The notes beneath the pieces were generated by a model. That model had not been told where the DNA came from and searched no databases. It saw only the letters and a program-made list of their open reading frames with translations. The position numbers and the translations under genes are program-made. Below are positions 5,581 through 11,539 of a DNA stretch of 11,539 bases, one piece after another. Origin of the DNA: Candidatus Zhuqueibacterota bacterium 4484_87 (GTDB lineage: Bacteria; Zhuqueibacterota; Zhuqueibacteria; Thermofontimicrobiales; Thermofontimicrobiaceae); NCBI GenBank assembly GCA_002085355.1, contig NATN01000083.1, positions 1 to 11,539 on the forward strand, read 5' to 3'. Position 1 is the first letter of the stretch. Every line of letters starts with the position of its first letter.

Positions 5581-6504
5581 CTACTTTTTGATCCCACCGG
5601 CGCCGGATTTGCCTTCCTGCTGATTATTGTAAATTCTCATCGTCGGATAAGCAAAATCGATGTCATCCTCTTTCGCAAATGCGTGCAAGATCGACTCCCA
5701 GATCGCCTGCTCGGAGCTGCGTCGTTTGCGCGGATCGCATAAATAACGCATGGTGAGCAAAACGCCGGAATCCTTCACTGATGTCCAGACAATGGGTGTC
5801 AATTTAGAATAAAAAATCATGTATTTTTTTGCCGCTGCTTTTATCCGTTTTTCTGCCGATTGAGAAAGGGACTCCGCATGTTCATTGGCAATTGTGAATA
5901 AAATTTGCTTTGCCTTTTCCCAATCACTTTCAAACGTGAGCAAAACAGGGATTTCATTCCAGATAAATGAAAACCCCCGGGAATAATTTGCCAGACTGTG
6001 CTTGAAAACCCAGCCGTTGGGAATATGGATGACTCTGCCGGTGGATTGCTCTGCTTCGACCCATCTGCCAATTTCCATGAGTGTAAACATGAACAGCCGC
6101 CGATCAATCACATCTCCGGCGTGTTCGTTTATTTCAATGCGATCGCCGACATCGAAAGGTCTTCGCCACATGATAAATAACCAACCAGCAATATTCACCA
6201 GCAAATCCTGCAAAGCGATGGCAATACCAGCGGCGAAAATTCCGAAAAAAGTGGCAATGGACTGAAATCCCTGAAACCAGATTCGTCCCACGAGGAAAAG
6301 ACCGATCAGCGTGAGAATATACGTGACTGACTTTCGCCAGCGATACCGTTTTCGCGTGTCTTCTATTTCCCGATAAACAAGATTGAGCACAAGGTATCGA
6401 ATTAAGCCCAAAACAACTATAATTAACAAACTCTCTAAAAATTTTTCCTGAAATAACGGCGACACTCCTGTCTTTGAATAAACCCAATCGAATAATTTCT
6501 CCAT
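5581..6504 (-). CDS. Small mechanosensitive ion channel of the MscS family
   Basis: An inner-membrane channel that opens under membrane tension and releases solutes after osmotic downshock. Three hydrophobic segments are visible, at about 22-44, 58-77 and 82-114. The last is the Ala/Gly-rich pore helix (FGIFAAGIAIALQDLLVN), followed by WRRPFDVGDRIEI, the signature at the start of the MscS beta-domain. The C-terminal cytoplasmic vestibule follows. The total is 307 residues, close to E. coli MscS. The frame can be extended to a TTG at 6519, but AAGGG lies seven bases before the ATG at 6504, so the ATG is preferred. The beta-domain contains an unusual stretch (DRRLFMFTLMEIGRWVEAEQSTGR) typical of the larger MscS-like branch. 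It is convergent to the sigma operon and divergent from the DUF4282 gene. Confidence 0.9.
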   Translation of the reverse strand: MEKLFDWVYSKTGVSPLFQEKFLESLLIIVVLGLIRYLVLNLVYREIEDTRKRYRWRKSVTYILTLIGLFLVGRIWFQGFQSIATFFGIFAAGIAIALQDLLVNIAGWLFIMWRRPFDVGDRIEINEHAGDVIDRRLFMFTLMEIGRWVEAEQSTGRVIHIPNGWVFKHSLANYSRGFSFIWNEIPVLLTFESDWEKAKQILFTIANEHAESLSQSAEKRIKAAAKKYMIFYSKLTPIVWTSVKDSGVLLTMRYLCDPRKRRSSEQAIWESILHAFAKEDDIDFAYPTMRIYNNQQEGKSGAGGIKK

Positions 6505-6536
6505 ATCTTTACCCTTCAATCATTTCAACAGCTAAA

Positions 6537-6564
6537 AAAATAAAAATTTCAGCGCAAAAGTCAA
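6537..6564 (-). promoter_or_regulatory. Candidate sigma-70 promoter for the mscS-like gene
   Basis: On the - strand, TTGACT (complement of 6559-6564) is followed after 16 bases by TATTTT (complement of 6537-6542). The -35 box matches five of six consensus bases and the -10 four of six. The predicted transcript would begin about 25 bases before the ATG at 6504. Confidence 0.4.
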
Positions 6565-6612
6565 GCTATTTTTAATAAATAAAATTAAAAAGTTACTCCG
6601 CGTAAAATGTGC

Positions 6613-6641
6613 TTGCATTTCGCATCATATTTTATTATTAT
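6613..6641 (+). promoter_or_regulatory. Possible sigma-70-like promoter for the DUF4282 gene
   Basis: TTGCAT (6613-6618), a 17-base spacer and TATTAT (6636-6641). The -10 is good, the -35 poor, and the region is very AT-rich, so chance matches are likely. The leader would be about 105 bases and would contain a small CCCC/GGGG hairpin around 6661-6674. Confidence 0.25.
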
Positions 6642-6754
6642 TAAAGTATCTGACACATTCCCCTTTTCAGGGGCTGGTGACTATTGGCAGGTTTAAAATT
6701 TGGCTAAAAATTTCAGAAACGAACAAATTCTATTAAAAATGAGGAGAAAGAGCC

Positions 6755-7042
6755 ATGCAAGAATTCATTAACACGTTGTTCGACTTTTCGTTCAAAGAAT
6801 TCGTAACAATCAAAATCATCAAAGTGATTTACGGCATCGGAATTCTATTTGCAGGGATCGGCGCTATTGCTGTTATCATCAAAGGATTCAGTGCAGGCGT
6901 TTTGGCTGGCATCTTGGCGCTCATCATTTCGCCGGTCGTTTTTATCATTTACAGCATTCTAATCAGAGTCTGGCTGGAAGTGGTGATCGTGCTATTTCGC
7001 ATTTCCGAGGATGTCAGAGACATGGCGAAAAAATCTGAATAA
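6755..7042 (+). CDS. DUF4282 small membrane protein
   Basis: A 95-residue protein matching the DUF4282 pattern: LFDFSFKEFVTIKIIKVIY near the start, two hydrophobic segments (about 23-43 and 46-73), and the C-terminal RVWLEVVIVLFRISEDV, where the family has R-x-x-x-E-x-x-x-x-x-F-R-x-x-E. The function of the family is unknown; membrane location is clear from the sequence. The start is well supported by GAGGAG at 6741-6746, eight bases before the ATG. It stands between a divergent MscS-like channel and a ThiF-like gene, and is followed 15 bases later by a terminator, so it is probably a single-gene transcript with limited readthrough. Confidence 0.85.
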   Translation: MQEFINTLFDFSFKEFVTIKIIKVIYGIGILFAGIGAIAVIIKGFSAGVLAGILALIISPVVFIIYSILIRVWLEVVIVLFRISEDVRDMAKKSE

Positions 7043-7057
7043 TTATCACTATTCAGG

Positions 7058-7090
7058 GTCTCCGCTCAGAATATGGGCGGAGACTTTTTT
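7058..7090 (+). terminator. Rho-independent terminator overlapping the ThiF-like gene's ribosome binding site
   Basis: GTCTCCGC (7058-7065) pairs perfectly with GCGGAGAC (7077-7084) across an 11-base loop, followed by six T residues (7085-7090) that run straight into the ATG at 7091. The GGAG at 7079-7082 in the 3' arm is the only Shine-Dalgarno-like sequence for the next gene, eight bases from its start. Confidence 0.8.
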
Positions 7091-8083
7091 ATGGAGGAAA
7101 GAACAATTTCTTCAAATCAACAACATCGTATTGCCATAATAGGCTGTGGCGCATTAGGGTCGGAAATAGTTTTTTTGCTCGCCCAGCACGAAATTAATTT
7201 CATGCGTCTGGTTGATCGGGACTTTCTGGAAAAAGCGGACAGGGGAAGTCATTGCCTGTATAAAGAGCACAATTTTCTGGAAGGGATGCCCAAAGCTATC
7301 GCATTGAAAGAACTGTGTGAAGAAAAAGCAGCTTCCGTCAAAATCGAAGCTATTGTCGAAGATGTCAATCGGACAAACATCCTTTCCCTCCTCGAGGATA
7401 TCGATCTTGTCATCGATGCTGTGAACAATCGTTTTACACATCAGCTCATCAACGAAGCTTGCGTGAATTTGAAAAGACCGCTGCTGGTAAGCTGGATCGA
7501 CGGTTCGCATGGAGCTGCCATGACGGTTATTCCCGGCAAAACCTCATGCCTCAATTGCATCCTCGAATCAAAAGAAGCAATGCCGGATATTTCCCTCAAT
7601 AAAACGAAAAGCCCTTTGCCGCAGACAATTTCCGCCATTGCCGAAGCTCAAGTTTTCCGGGCGATAGAAATTTTAAAAAATGCAAAACAAAAATTTGAGC
7701 AGCGATTACTGGTCATTGATGGCAAGAATTCAGCGCGGAACACCATTGACATTACCAAATCCAAAATTCAACCGAATTGCGCTGTATGCAACAATCGTCA
7801 GTTTCGCCGTCTTGACGGAAAAATCGGCAGCGCTCATATTCATCCCATCGGCGAAAATTCCCTGCAAATAATCCCTTTCACACCGCGAAAAATTGATCTC
7901 CCGACCTTAGCATTCAATCTTTCTGAAAAAGGTGACGTACTCGTCAATGATTTTTTGCTGATTTTCAAAAAACCGCCTTATGAACTGGTCATTTTCCCCA
8001 GCGGCAGAACTCTTGTACGAGGTACAACTGACAGCGGGATTGCGATGGATCTGGTGAAAAAATTTTTGGTGAGTGGTAAGTGA
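7091..8083 (+). CDS. ThiF/MoeB/HesA-type E1-like adenylyltransferase, stand-alone
   Basis: An E1-like enzyme. Family members activate the C-terminal glycine of a ubiquitin-like partner (ThiS, MoaD) or another peptide carboxylate with ATP. With the ATG at 7091 as residue 1, the nucleotide-binding loop GCGALG is at 18-23, Asp42/Asp44 follow in VDRD, Arg51 sits in the usual R-x-x-L-Y region, Lys68 is in MPKA, and VIDAVNN (107-113) holds the conserved Asp109. Two zinc-type pairs are CLNC (153-156) and CAVC (230-233). The C-terminal part, FPSGRTLVRGTTDSGIA, resembles the small domain at the end of many ThiF-like enzymes. The frame can be extended to an ATG at 7073, but that codon lies in a terminator loop, so 7091 is chosen. 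No ThiS, MoaD, JAB peptidase or radical SAM gene is adjacent, so the partner is unknown. Confidence 0.85.
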   Translation: MEERTISSNQQHRIAIIGCGALGSEIVFLLAQHEINFMRLVDRDFLEKADRGSHCLYKEHNFLEGMPKAIALKELCEEKAASVKIEAIVEDVNRTNILSLLEDIDLVIDAVNNRFTHQLINEACVNLKRPLLVSWIDGSHGAAMTVIPGKTSCLNCILESKEAMPDISLNKTKSPLPQTISAIAEAQVFRAIEILKNAKQKFEQRLLVIDGKNSARNTIDITKSKIQPNCAVCNNRQFRRLDGKIGSAHIHPIGENSLQIIPFTPRKIDLPTLAFNLSEKGDVLVNDFLLIFKKPPYELVIFPSGRTLVRGTTDSGIAMDLVKKFLVSGK

Positions 8084-8124
8084 TAAATGATTAGTGGGTA
8101 TTTGGCATTGAGATTTTGAGTCGG

Positions 8125-8205
8125 AAGAAATCTGCGGTATCTGCAAGAAATAAAGTATCTCGCAGATAACGCTGATCATTTTTATCTACGTCCATCTGCG
8201 AAATT
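8125..8205 (+). repeat. Degenerate intergenic repeat with ATCTGCG/CGCAGAT units in both orientations
   Basis: The space between the ThiF-like gene and sucD contains AAATCTGCGG, GTATCTGCAAG, CTCGCAGATAAC and CCATCTGCGAA within 80 bases. GTATCTGC (8138-8145) and GCAGATAA (8162-8169) can form an imperfect stem. TATCTACGTCCATC (8183-8196) matches TATCTGTGTCCATC at 9599-9612 in 12 of 14 bases, linking it to the repeats around the GxxExxY gene. No coding potential is visible. Confidence 0.5.
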
Positions 8206-8221
8206 CTCGAGAAAAATTAAA

Positions 8222-8251
8222 GTGTAGCCCACTTCTGGAAGTGAACTACAC
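8222..8251 (-). terminator. Hairpin terminator after sucD, possibly bidirectional
   Basis: GTGTAG (8222-8227) pairs with CTACAC (8246-8251) and CACTTC (8230-8235) with GAAGTG (8238-8243), separated by a small internal loop. On the - strand it is followed by TTTAATTTTTC, a good tail for ending the sucCD transcript. On the + strand the tail is weaker (CTAATTCTTTC), so it may also end thiF-like transcription. Confidence 0.7.
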
Positions 8252-8268
8252 CTAATTCTTTCAATATG

Positions 8269-9141
8269 TTATTTCAAAACCTTCGCCACTGTAGCGCCGA
8301 TTTCTGCAGGGCTTTCGCTCACGTGGACGCCACAGGATTTCAGCGCAGCTATTTTTTCGGCGGCTGTTCCTTTTCCGCCGGCAATGATCGCTCCGGCGTG
8401 TCCCATGCGCCGTCCCGGAGGCGCAGTCTGACCGGCAATAAAGCTGACCACTGGTTTGGTCATGTGACTTTTTATGAACTCGCCCGCCTCTTCTTCGGCA
8501 GAACCGCCAATTTCCCCGATCATGACCACGGCTTCCGTGTCCGGATCTTGTTCGAATAATTTCAAAGCATCGACAAAATTGGTACCAATAATCGGGTCGC
8601 CGCCGATACCGATACATGTCGATTGTCCGATTCCCAGTTCGGTCAATTGATGCACAGCTTCGTAAGTCAGGGTTCCACTGCGCGAAACGACGCCTACTTT
8701 GCCGGGCTTGTGAATGAATCCGGGCATAATGCCGACTTTTGCCTTTCCCGGAGAAATGATTCCCGGGCAGTTGGGCCCGATGAGCCTCGTGGAACGATGT
8801 TTCAGATATTCGTACACTTTGACCATGTCAAGCGTGGGAATGCCTTCGGCAATACAAACCACCAAATCGACTCCCGAACCGGCAGACTCAATTATCGCGT
8901 CCGCCGCGAAAGCCGGGGGAACGAAAACCACGGCTGCATTAGCCCCGGTTTCTTTTACAGCTTCTTCAACTGTATTGAAAACAGGAATTTTGTCATCAAA
9001 CTTTTGCCCGCCTTTGCCAGGCGTCACACCGGCGACCACATTGGTGCCGTATTCGATCATTTGTCGGGTATGAAACGAGCCTTCACCCCCGGTTATTCCC
9101 TGCACGACCAGCCGGGTGTTTTCATCTATTAAAATACTCAA
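8269..9141 (-). CDS. sucD: Succinyl-CoA ligase (ADP/GDP-forming), alpha subunit
   Basis: The alpha subunit of succinyl-CoA synthetase, the TCA-cycle enzyme that interconverts succinyl-CoA and succinate with phosphorylation of ADP or GDP in the cytoplasm. The N-terminal CoA-binding Rossmann domain carries VQGITGGEGSFH (13-24) and GVTPGKGG. LIGPNCPGIISPGKAK follows at 120-135. The phosphorylated histidine is His248 in GRRMGHAGAI, close to His246 of E. coli SucD. Length (290) is normal. The start codon is TTG at 9139-9141, supported by GGAGG eight bases upstream. It pairs with SucC, but the two genes are separated here by a GxxExxY gene instead of being adjacent. A terminator follows. Confidence 0.97.
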   Translation of the reverse strand: MSILIDENTRLVVQGITGGEGSFHTRQMIEYGTNVVAGVTPGKGGQKFDDKIPVFNTVEEAVKETGANAAVVFVPPAFAADAIIESAGSGVDLVVCIAEGIPTLDMVKVYEYLKHRSTRLIGPNCPGIISPGKAKVGIMPGFIHKPGKVGVVSRSGTLTYEAVHQLTELGIGQSTCIGIGGDPIIGTNFVDALKLFEQDPDTEAVVMIGEIGGSAEEEAGEFIKSHMTKPVVSFIAGQTAPPGRRMGHAGAIIAGGKGTAAEKIAALKSCGVHVSESPAEIGATVAKVLK

Positions 9142-9192
9142 GGTTTTTACCTCCGAATTTTATGTTAATGTTTTTTTACTTTAAATTTTTTT

Positions 9193-9223
9193 GCCACGGA
9201 TTTTCACAGATGTACACAGATTT
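9193..9223 (+). repeat. Left inverted repeat of the GxxExxY cassette
   Basis: A 31-base sequence beginning GCCACGGATT and ending ACACAGATTT. It matches the reverse complement of 9598-9628 at 25 of 31 positions. It lies seven bases after the GxxExxY stop codon and about 40 bases before the sucD ribosome binding site. Confidence 0.7.
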
Positions 9224-9230
9224 AATATTT

Positions 9231-9599
9231 TTAATAAACAAATCTTTTGAATTCAACCTTTTCTTTGCCAAAATTAATAAGCAATCCTATTATCATTCCG
9301 GTTGCTTTTAACTCATTAAGCAATTGGGCTTCATCTTTTGGGTTGTATGTTTGAGCAACTTTAAGTTCAACAATAACTTTACCATCTACTAGTAAATCTG
9401 CTGCATAATTACCGACAATAACTCCTTTATATTTGACTTCTAATGCCGGTTCTAACTCTGTTGTATGACCTCGTTGCAACAACTCAACCTGCATAGCCCG
9501 TTGATATACTTTTTCTAAAAAACCGTATCCAAGTATATTATGGACTTCAAATGCAGCACCAATAATATCCTGTGTTATGTCTTGATATTTTAACCCCAT
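9231..9599 (-). CDS. GxxExxY family protein (PD-(D/E)XK nuclease-like fold)
   Basis: A small 122-residue GxxExxY protein. The naming motif is GFLEKVY (26-32). It is preceded by IIGAAFEVHNILGYG and followed by nuclease-fold elements: Asp68 in AADLLVD, then VIVELK with Glu78 and Lys80, and a C-terminal GLLINFG strand. Family members are predicted PD-(D/E)XK-like proteins of unknown function, often seen in repeat-rich genomes. The frame extends to residues upstream of 9599, but the ATG at 9599 gives the normal family N-terminus; an ATG at 9611 is the alternative. Neither has a strong ribosome binding site, and both lie in or at the edge of the flanking repeat. Base use is more AT-rich than in sucC and sucD. 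It sits in the same orientation between them, bracketed by inverted repeats, which suggests insertion. Catalytic activity is not shown. Confidence 0.88.
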   Translation of the reverse strand: MGLKYQDITQDIIGAAFEVHNILGYGFLEKVYQRAMQVELLQRGHTTELEPALEVKYKGVIVGNYAADLLVDGKVIVELKVAQTYNPKDEAQLLNELKATGMIIGLLINFGKEKVEFKRFVY

Positions 9600-9628
9600 A
9601 TCTGTGTCCATCAGTGTCAATCTGTGGC
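9598..9628 (-). repeat. Right inverted repeat of the GxxExxY cassette
   Basis: On the - strand it begins GCCACAGATT and ends ACACAGATAT, matching 9193-9223 at 25 of 31 positions. Its inner end overlaps the ATG of the GxxExxY gene and its outer end is nine bases after the sucC stop codon. The short direct units ACAGAT and ACACTGAT inside it resemble those in the 8125-8205 repeat. Confidence 0.7.
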
Positions 9629-9637
9629 TAAAGCAAA

Positions 9638-10801
9638 TCAATTCCCCAGCGCTTCGACAACTCGCTGCGCTGCCTGTTCAAACGAGTTAGCGACTAAAAA
9701 TTTCAGCCCGGAATTGTCCAGAATTTCTGCGGCTTCTTCGGCGTTGGTGCCGGCGAGTCGCACGATCATGGGCACTTTTACGCCAATTTTCTTGGCCGCT
9801 TCCACAACGCCGTTTGCCACGCGGTCGCAGCGGACAATGCCACCAAAAATATTGATCAACACGGCTTTTACGTTGGGATCACTGAGAATAATTTCAAAAC
9901 CGTGTTCCACAGTTTCCGCATTGGCGCCGCCGCCCACGTCGAGAAAATTTGCCGGTTCGCCGCCTGCTAATTTGATCAAGTCCATTGTTGCCATTGCCAG
10001 ACCTGCGCCATTGACCATGCAACCGACATCGCCGTCCAATTTAATGTAATTCAAATTATATTTGGAGGCTTCAACTTCCAGCGGTTCTTCTTCATCCAGA
10101 TCGCGCAGTTCCAGGATGTCCGGATGGCGATAAAGCGCATTATCGTCGATGTTGATTTTCGCGTCCAGAGCCAGGACTCTACCGTCGCGAGTGACGACGA
10201 GAGGATTGATTTCTGCCAGAGAAGCATCCACAGTCATGCAGGCATTGTATAAAGCTGTCAAAAATTTGACGCCATTCTTAAATTGATCGCCAGAGAGCCC
10301 CAGTCCGAATGCCAGCTTTCGTGCTTGATACGGCTGAAAACCGATCGCCGGATCAATCCACTCTTTCAAAATCTTTTCTGGTGTTTCCGCGGCTACTTTT
10401 TCGATTTCCACGCCGCCCTCAGTGCTCACCATGTACACCAGTTGGGATTTAGCGCGATCAAGCACGATTCCCGCATAAAGCTCTCGTTCAATATCTAAAC
10501 CTTGTTCTACCAAAACACGGCGTACTAATTTTCCTTCAGGACCTGTTTGATGCGTTACCAGCGTCATGCCGATCATTTCGCGGGCTAATTTTTCCGCTTC
10601 TTCCGCATTCTTTGCCAATTTCACGCCGCCGCCTTTGCCGCGACCGCCGGCGTGAATTTGTGCTTTCACAACAACAGTTCCGCCGCCAAGTTCTTCAGCA
10701 ACCTGACGCGCTTCCTCCGGCGTAAACGCCACTTGCCCGTCAGGTACAGCCACTTTAAACTTCCGTAAAATTTCTTTGGCTTGATATTCGTGTATTTTCA
10801 T
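9638..10801 (-). CDS. sucC: Succinyl-CoA ligase (ADP/GDP-forming), beta subunit
   Basis: The beta subunit of succinyl-CoA synthetase, carrying the nucleotide-binding ATP-grasp domain and the succinate-binding part. MKIHEYQAKEIL opens the protein. VVVKAQIHAGGRGKGGGVK (about 43-61) forms the nucleotide-binding region, with Lys46 as in E. coli. AEINPLVV and LALDAKINIDDNA carry the metal-binding Glu, Asn and Asp residues. The C-terminal CoA-ligase domain holds NGAGLAMATMD, FLDVGGGA and INIFGGIVRCD. The 387-residue length equals that of typical family members. The ATG has GGAGGAG just upstream. It lies upstream of the GxxExxY gene and sucD on the same strand, so one transcript for all three is likely. 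No clear promoter was identified in 10802-10930. Confidence 0.97.
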   Translation of the reverse strand: MKIHEYQAKEILRKFKVAVPDGQVAFTPEEARQVAEELGGGTVVVKAQIHAGGRGKGGGVKLAKNAEEAEKLAREMIGMTLVTHQTGPEGKLVRRVLVEQGLDIERELYAGIVLDRAKSQLVYMVSTEGGVEIEKVAAETPEKILKEWIDPAIGFQPYQARKLAFGLGLSGDQFKNGVKFLTALYNACMTVDASLAEINPLVVTRDGRVLALDAKINIDDNALYRHPDILELRDLDEEEPLEVEASKYNLNYIKLDGDVGCMVNGAGLAMATMDLIKLAGGEPANFLDVGGGANAETVEHGFEIILSDPNVKAVLINIFGGIVRCDRVANGVVEAAKKIGVKVPMIVRLAGTNAEEAAEILDNSGLKFLVANSFEQAAQRVVEALGN

Positions 10802-10883
10802 TACTCCTCCTACTTTGGTGATTAGTTTGGCTATTCAAAAAATATTAGCCACCGAGATTCGGAGATCCCGGAGAGATTTGATT

Positions 10884-10926
10884 ACCCTTATCAAAGGTTT
10901 CAAACCTTTGAAAGGGTCTCTTTTTT
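10884..10926 (+). terminator. Terminator-like hairpin between carbamate kinase and sucC genes
   Basis: ACCCTT (10884-10889) and TCAAAGGTTT (10891-10900) pair with AAACCTTTGA (10902-10911) and AAGGGT (10912-10917), leaving one unpaired base and a very tight loop. CTC and then TTTTTT follow at 10921-10926. The T run is on the + strand, although both neighbouring genes are on the - strand; read on the - strand, the tail after the stem is not T-rich. The palindromic core could also be a dispersed repeat. Confidence 0.5.
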
Positions 10927-10930
10927 ATTA

Positions 10931-11539
10931 TTATGGTATGATTCTCGTCCCGGTTTTCCCTTCCAGCGCATCAATCATCCCCTCTGTGGACGTAATGATA
11001 CATACTTCTCCGCCATGTTCAATAAATTGAATCGCTGATTCAATTTTCGGTCCCATGCTGCCTTTGGGGAACTGCCCTTCGGCGAGATATTTTTTGGCTT
11101 CAGCAACAGTCAACTGATCGAGATCAACCTGATTCGGTTTGCGATAATTCAGCGCTACTTTGTCCACGGCAGTCAAAATGTACAATTCCTGCGCTCCAAT
11201 ATCCCGCGCCAAAATTGCCGACGCGCGATCTTTATCAATGACGCCGTCCACGCCCTCGTAAGTGCCATCCTTCTCAATGTACACGGGAGCGCCGCCGCCG
11301 CCAACGGCAATAACAATCACGCCGTCATCCACTAATTTTTTGATCACTTTTTTCTCAACAATTTCCAGCGGAATCGGAGAAGGCACCACACGACGATAGC
11401 CTCTGCCCTCATCGTATTTCATGACCCAGTTGCGTTCTTTTTCCAATTTTTCCACGTCCTCTTTTTTGTAAAAAGGACCCACAAATTTTGTCGGATTTAA
11501 AATGGACGGATCATTTTTATCAACTATCACCTGCGAGAC
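10931..11539 (-). CDS. arcC: Carbamate kinase, 5'-partial (C-terminal two thirds)
   Basis: Carbamate kinase of the amino acid kinase family, which interconverts carbamoyl phosphate plus ADP with carbamate plus ATP, typically in arginine deiminase or purine-related fermentation. The open frame reaches the window edge (V-S-Q before the GTG at 11530), so that GTG is internal and the N-terminal third lies to the right. Visible motifs are QVIVDKNDP and NPTKFVGPFY, RRVVPSPIP, the glycine loop VGGGGAPV, GVDGVIDKDRASAILA with its conserved Lys, LTAVDKV, and FPKGSMGPKIESA with a second conserved Lys near the active site. About 203 residues are present out of about 310. It ends 129 bases before sucC, with a hairpin between. 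No arginine deiminase or ornithine transcarbamylase gene is in view, so the pathway cannot be named. Confidence 0.93.
   Translation of the reverse strand, partial: VSQVIVDKNDPSILNPTKFVGPFYKKEDVEKLEKERNWVMKYDEGRGYRRVVPSPIPLEIVEKKVIKKLVDDGVIVIAVGGGGAPVYIEKDGTYEGVDGVIDKDRASAILARDIGAQELYILTAVDKVALNYRKPNQVDLDQLTVAEAKKYLAEGQFPKGSMGPKIESAIQFIEHGGEVCIITSTEGMIDALEGKTGTRIIP

Larger units (their letters stand above)
9193..9628 (-). mobile_element. Putative inserted cassette: inverted repeats plus GxxExxY gene
   Basis: The 436-base unit consists of two imperfect inverted repeats directly abutting one small gene, placed between two genes that are usually adjacent. No transposase and no clear target duplication are visible, so it is not a classical insertion sequence. 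It could be moved in trans or be an old remnant. The boundaries are set by the repeat similarity only. Confidence 0.45.

Noticed and set aside
6505..6519. TTG at 6519 as start of the MscS-like gene
   Set aside because: AAGGG lies inside this extension at the right distance for the ATG at 6504, and the TTG itself has no ribosome binding site.
7073..7090. Upstream ATG as start of the ThiF-like gene
   Set aside because: It lies in the loop of a terminator hairpin without a ribosome binding site; the ATG at 7091 has GGAG eight bases upstream and gives the normal family N-terminus.
8623..9132. 169-codon + strand open frame opposite sucD
   Set aside because: It lies wholly antisense to sucD, which has full family motifs; composition is that of a shadow frame and no ribosome binding site is present.
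8125..9628. CRISPR array suggested by repeated ATCTG/CAGAT units
   Set aside because: The units are short, degenerate, in both orientations and unevenly spaced, with no regular spacers and no cas genes.
9624..10049. 141-codon + strand open frame opposite sucC
   Set aside because: Antisense shadow of the conserved sucC gene, rich in Ser, Thr and Pro as reverse frames of GC-rich coding DNA often are; no family signal.

Overview
The window most likely comes from a bacterium of the FCB supergroup or a neighbouring candidate phylum such as Calditrichota/KSB1. The evidence is moderate: GC content looks mid-range, spacers are AT-rich, a detached reading frame matches a FlgD-like/type IX secretion (T9SS) C-terminal sorting domain, and ATCTGTG/CGCAGAT-type intergenic repeats accompany a GxxExxY gene. 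No rRNA, tRNA or CRISPR is visible, so the phylum is inference. Every span between genes is shorter than about 250 bases.

Left part (1-3085, + strand): two secreted-type proteins that both look damaged. A SASA-family (sialate O-acetylesterase-like) esterase enters from the left edge and stops at 1175, while the second half of a sorting domain continues in another frame to 1348. A transglutaminase-like protein (1471-2988) has no visible signal peptide and loses frame near 2796; its true C-terminal end continues in another frame to 3032. Two hairpins follow, the second a clear terminator.

Middle part (3086-5560, + strand): a compact envelope-stress module. It encodes an ECF sigma factor, a zinc-finger (zf-HC2) transmembrane anti-sigma factor, a membrane-anchored LTxxQ (CnrX/Spy/CpxP/ZraP-like) protein and a secreted His-rich LTxxQ protein, ending in a strong terminator. 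The layout recalls the CnrYXH metal-sensing systems. A 12-base motif occurs upstream of both the sigma and anti-sigma genes. An MscS-type channel faces this operon on the - strand and shares the terminator region.

Next (6600-8251, + strand): a small DUF4282 membrane protein, then a terminator whose 3' arm carries the ribosome binding site of the next gene, a stand-alone ThiF/MoeB/HesA-type E1-like enzyme with two CxxC pairs. A degenerate repeat and a hairpin separate it from the convergent genes on the right.

Right part (8269-11539, - strand): succinyl-CoA ligase, with sucC and sucD split by a small GxxExxY gene bracketed by imperfect 31-base inverted repeats, and then a carbamate kinase cut by the right edge. 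SucC and SucD together catalyse the TCA-cycle step between succinyl-CoA and succinate with substrate-level phosphorylation; carbamate kinase also makes ATP by substrate-level phosphorylation.
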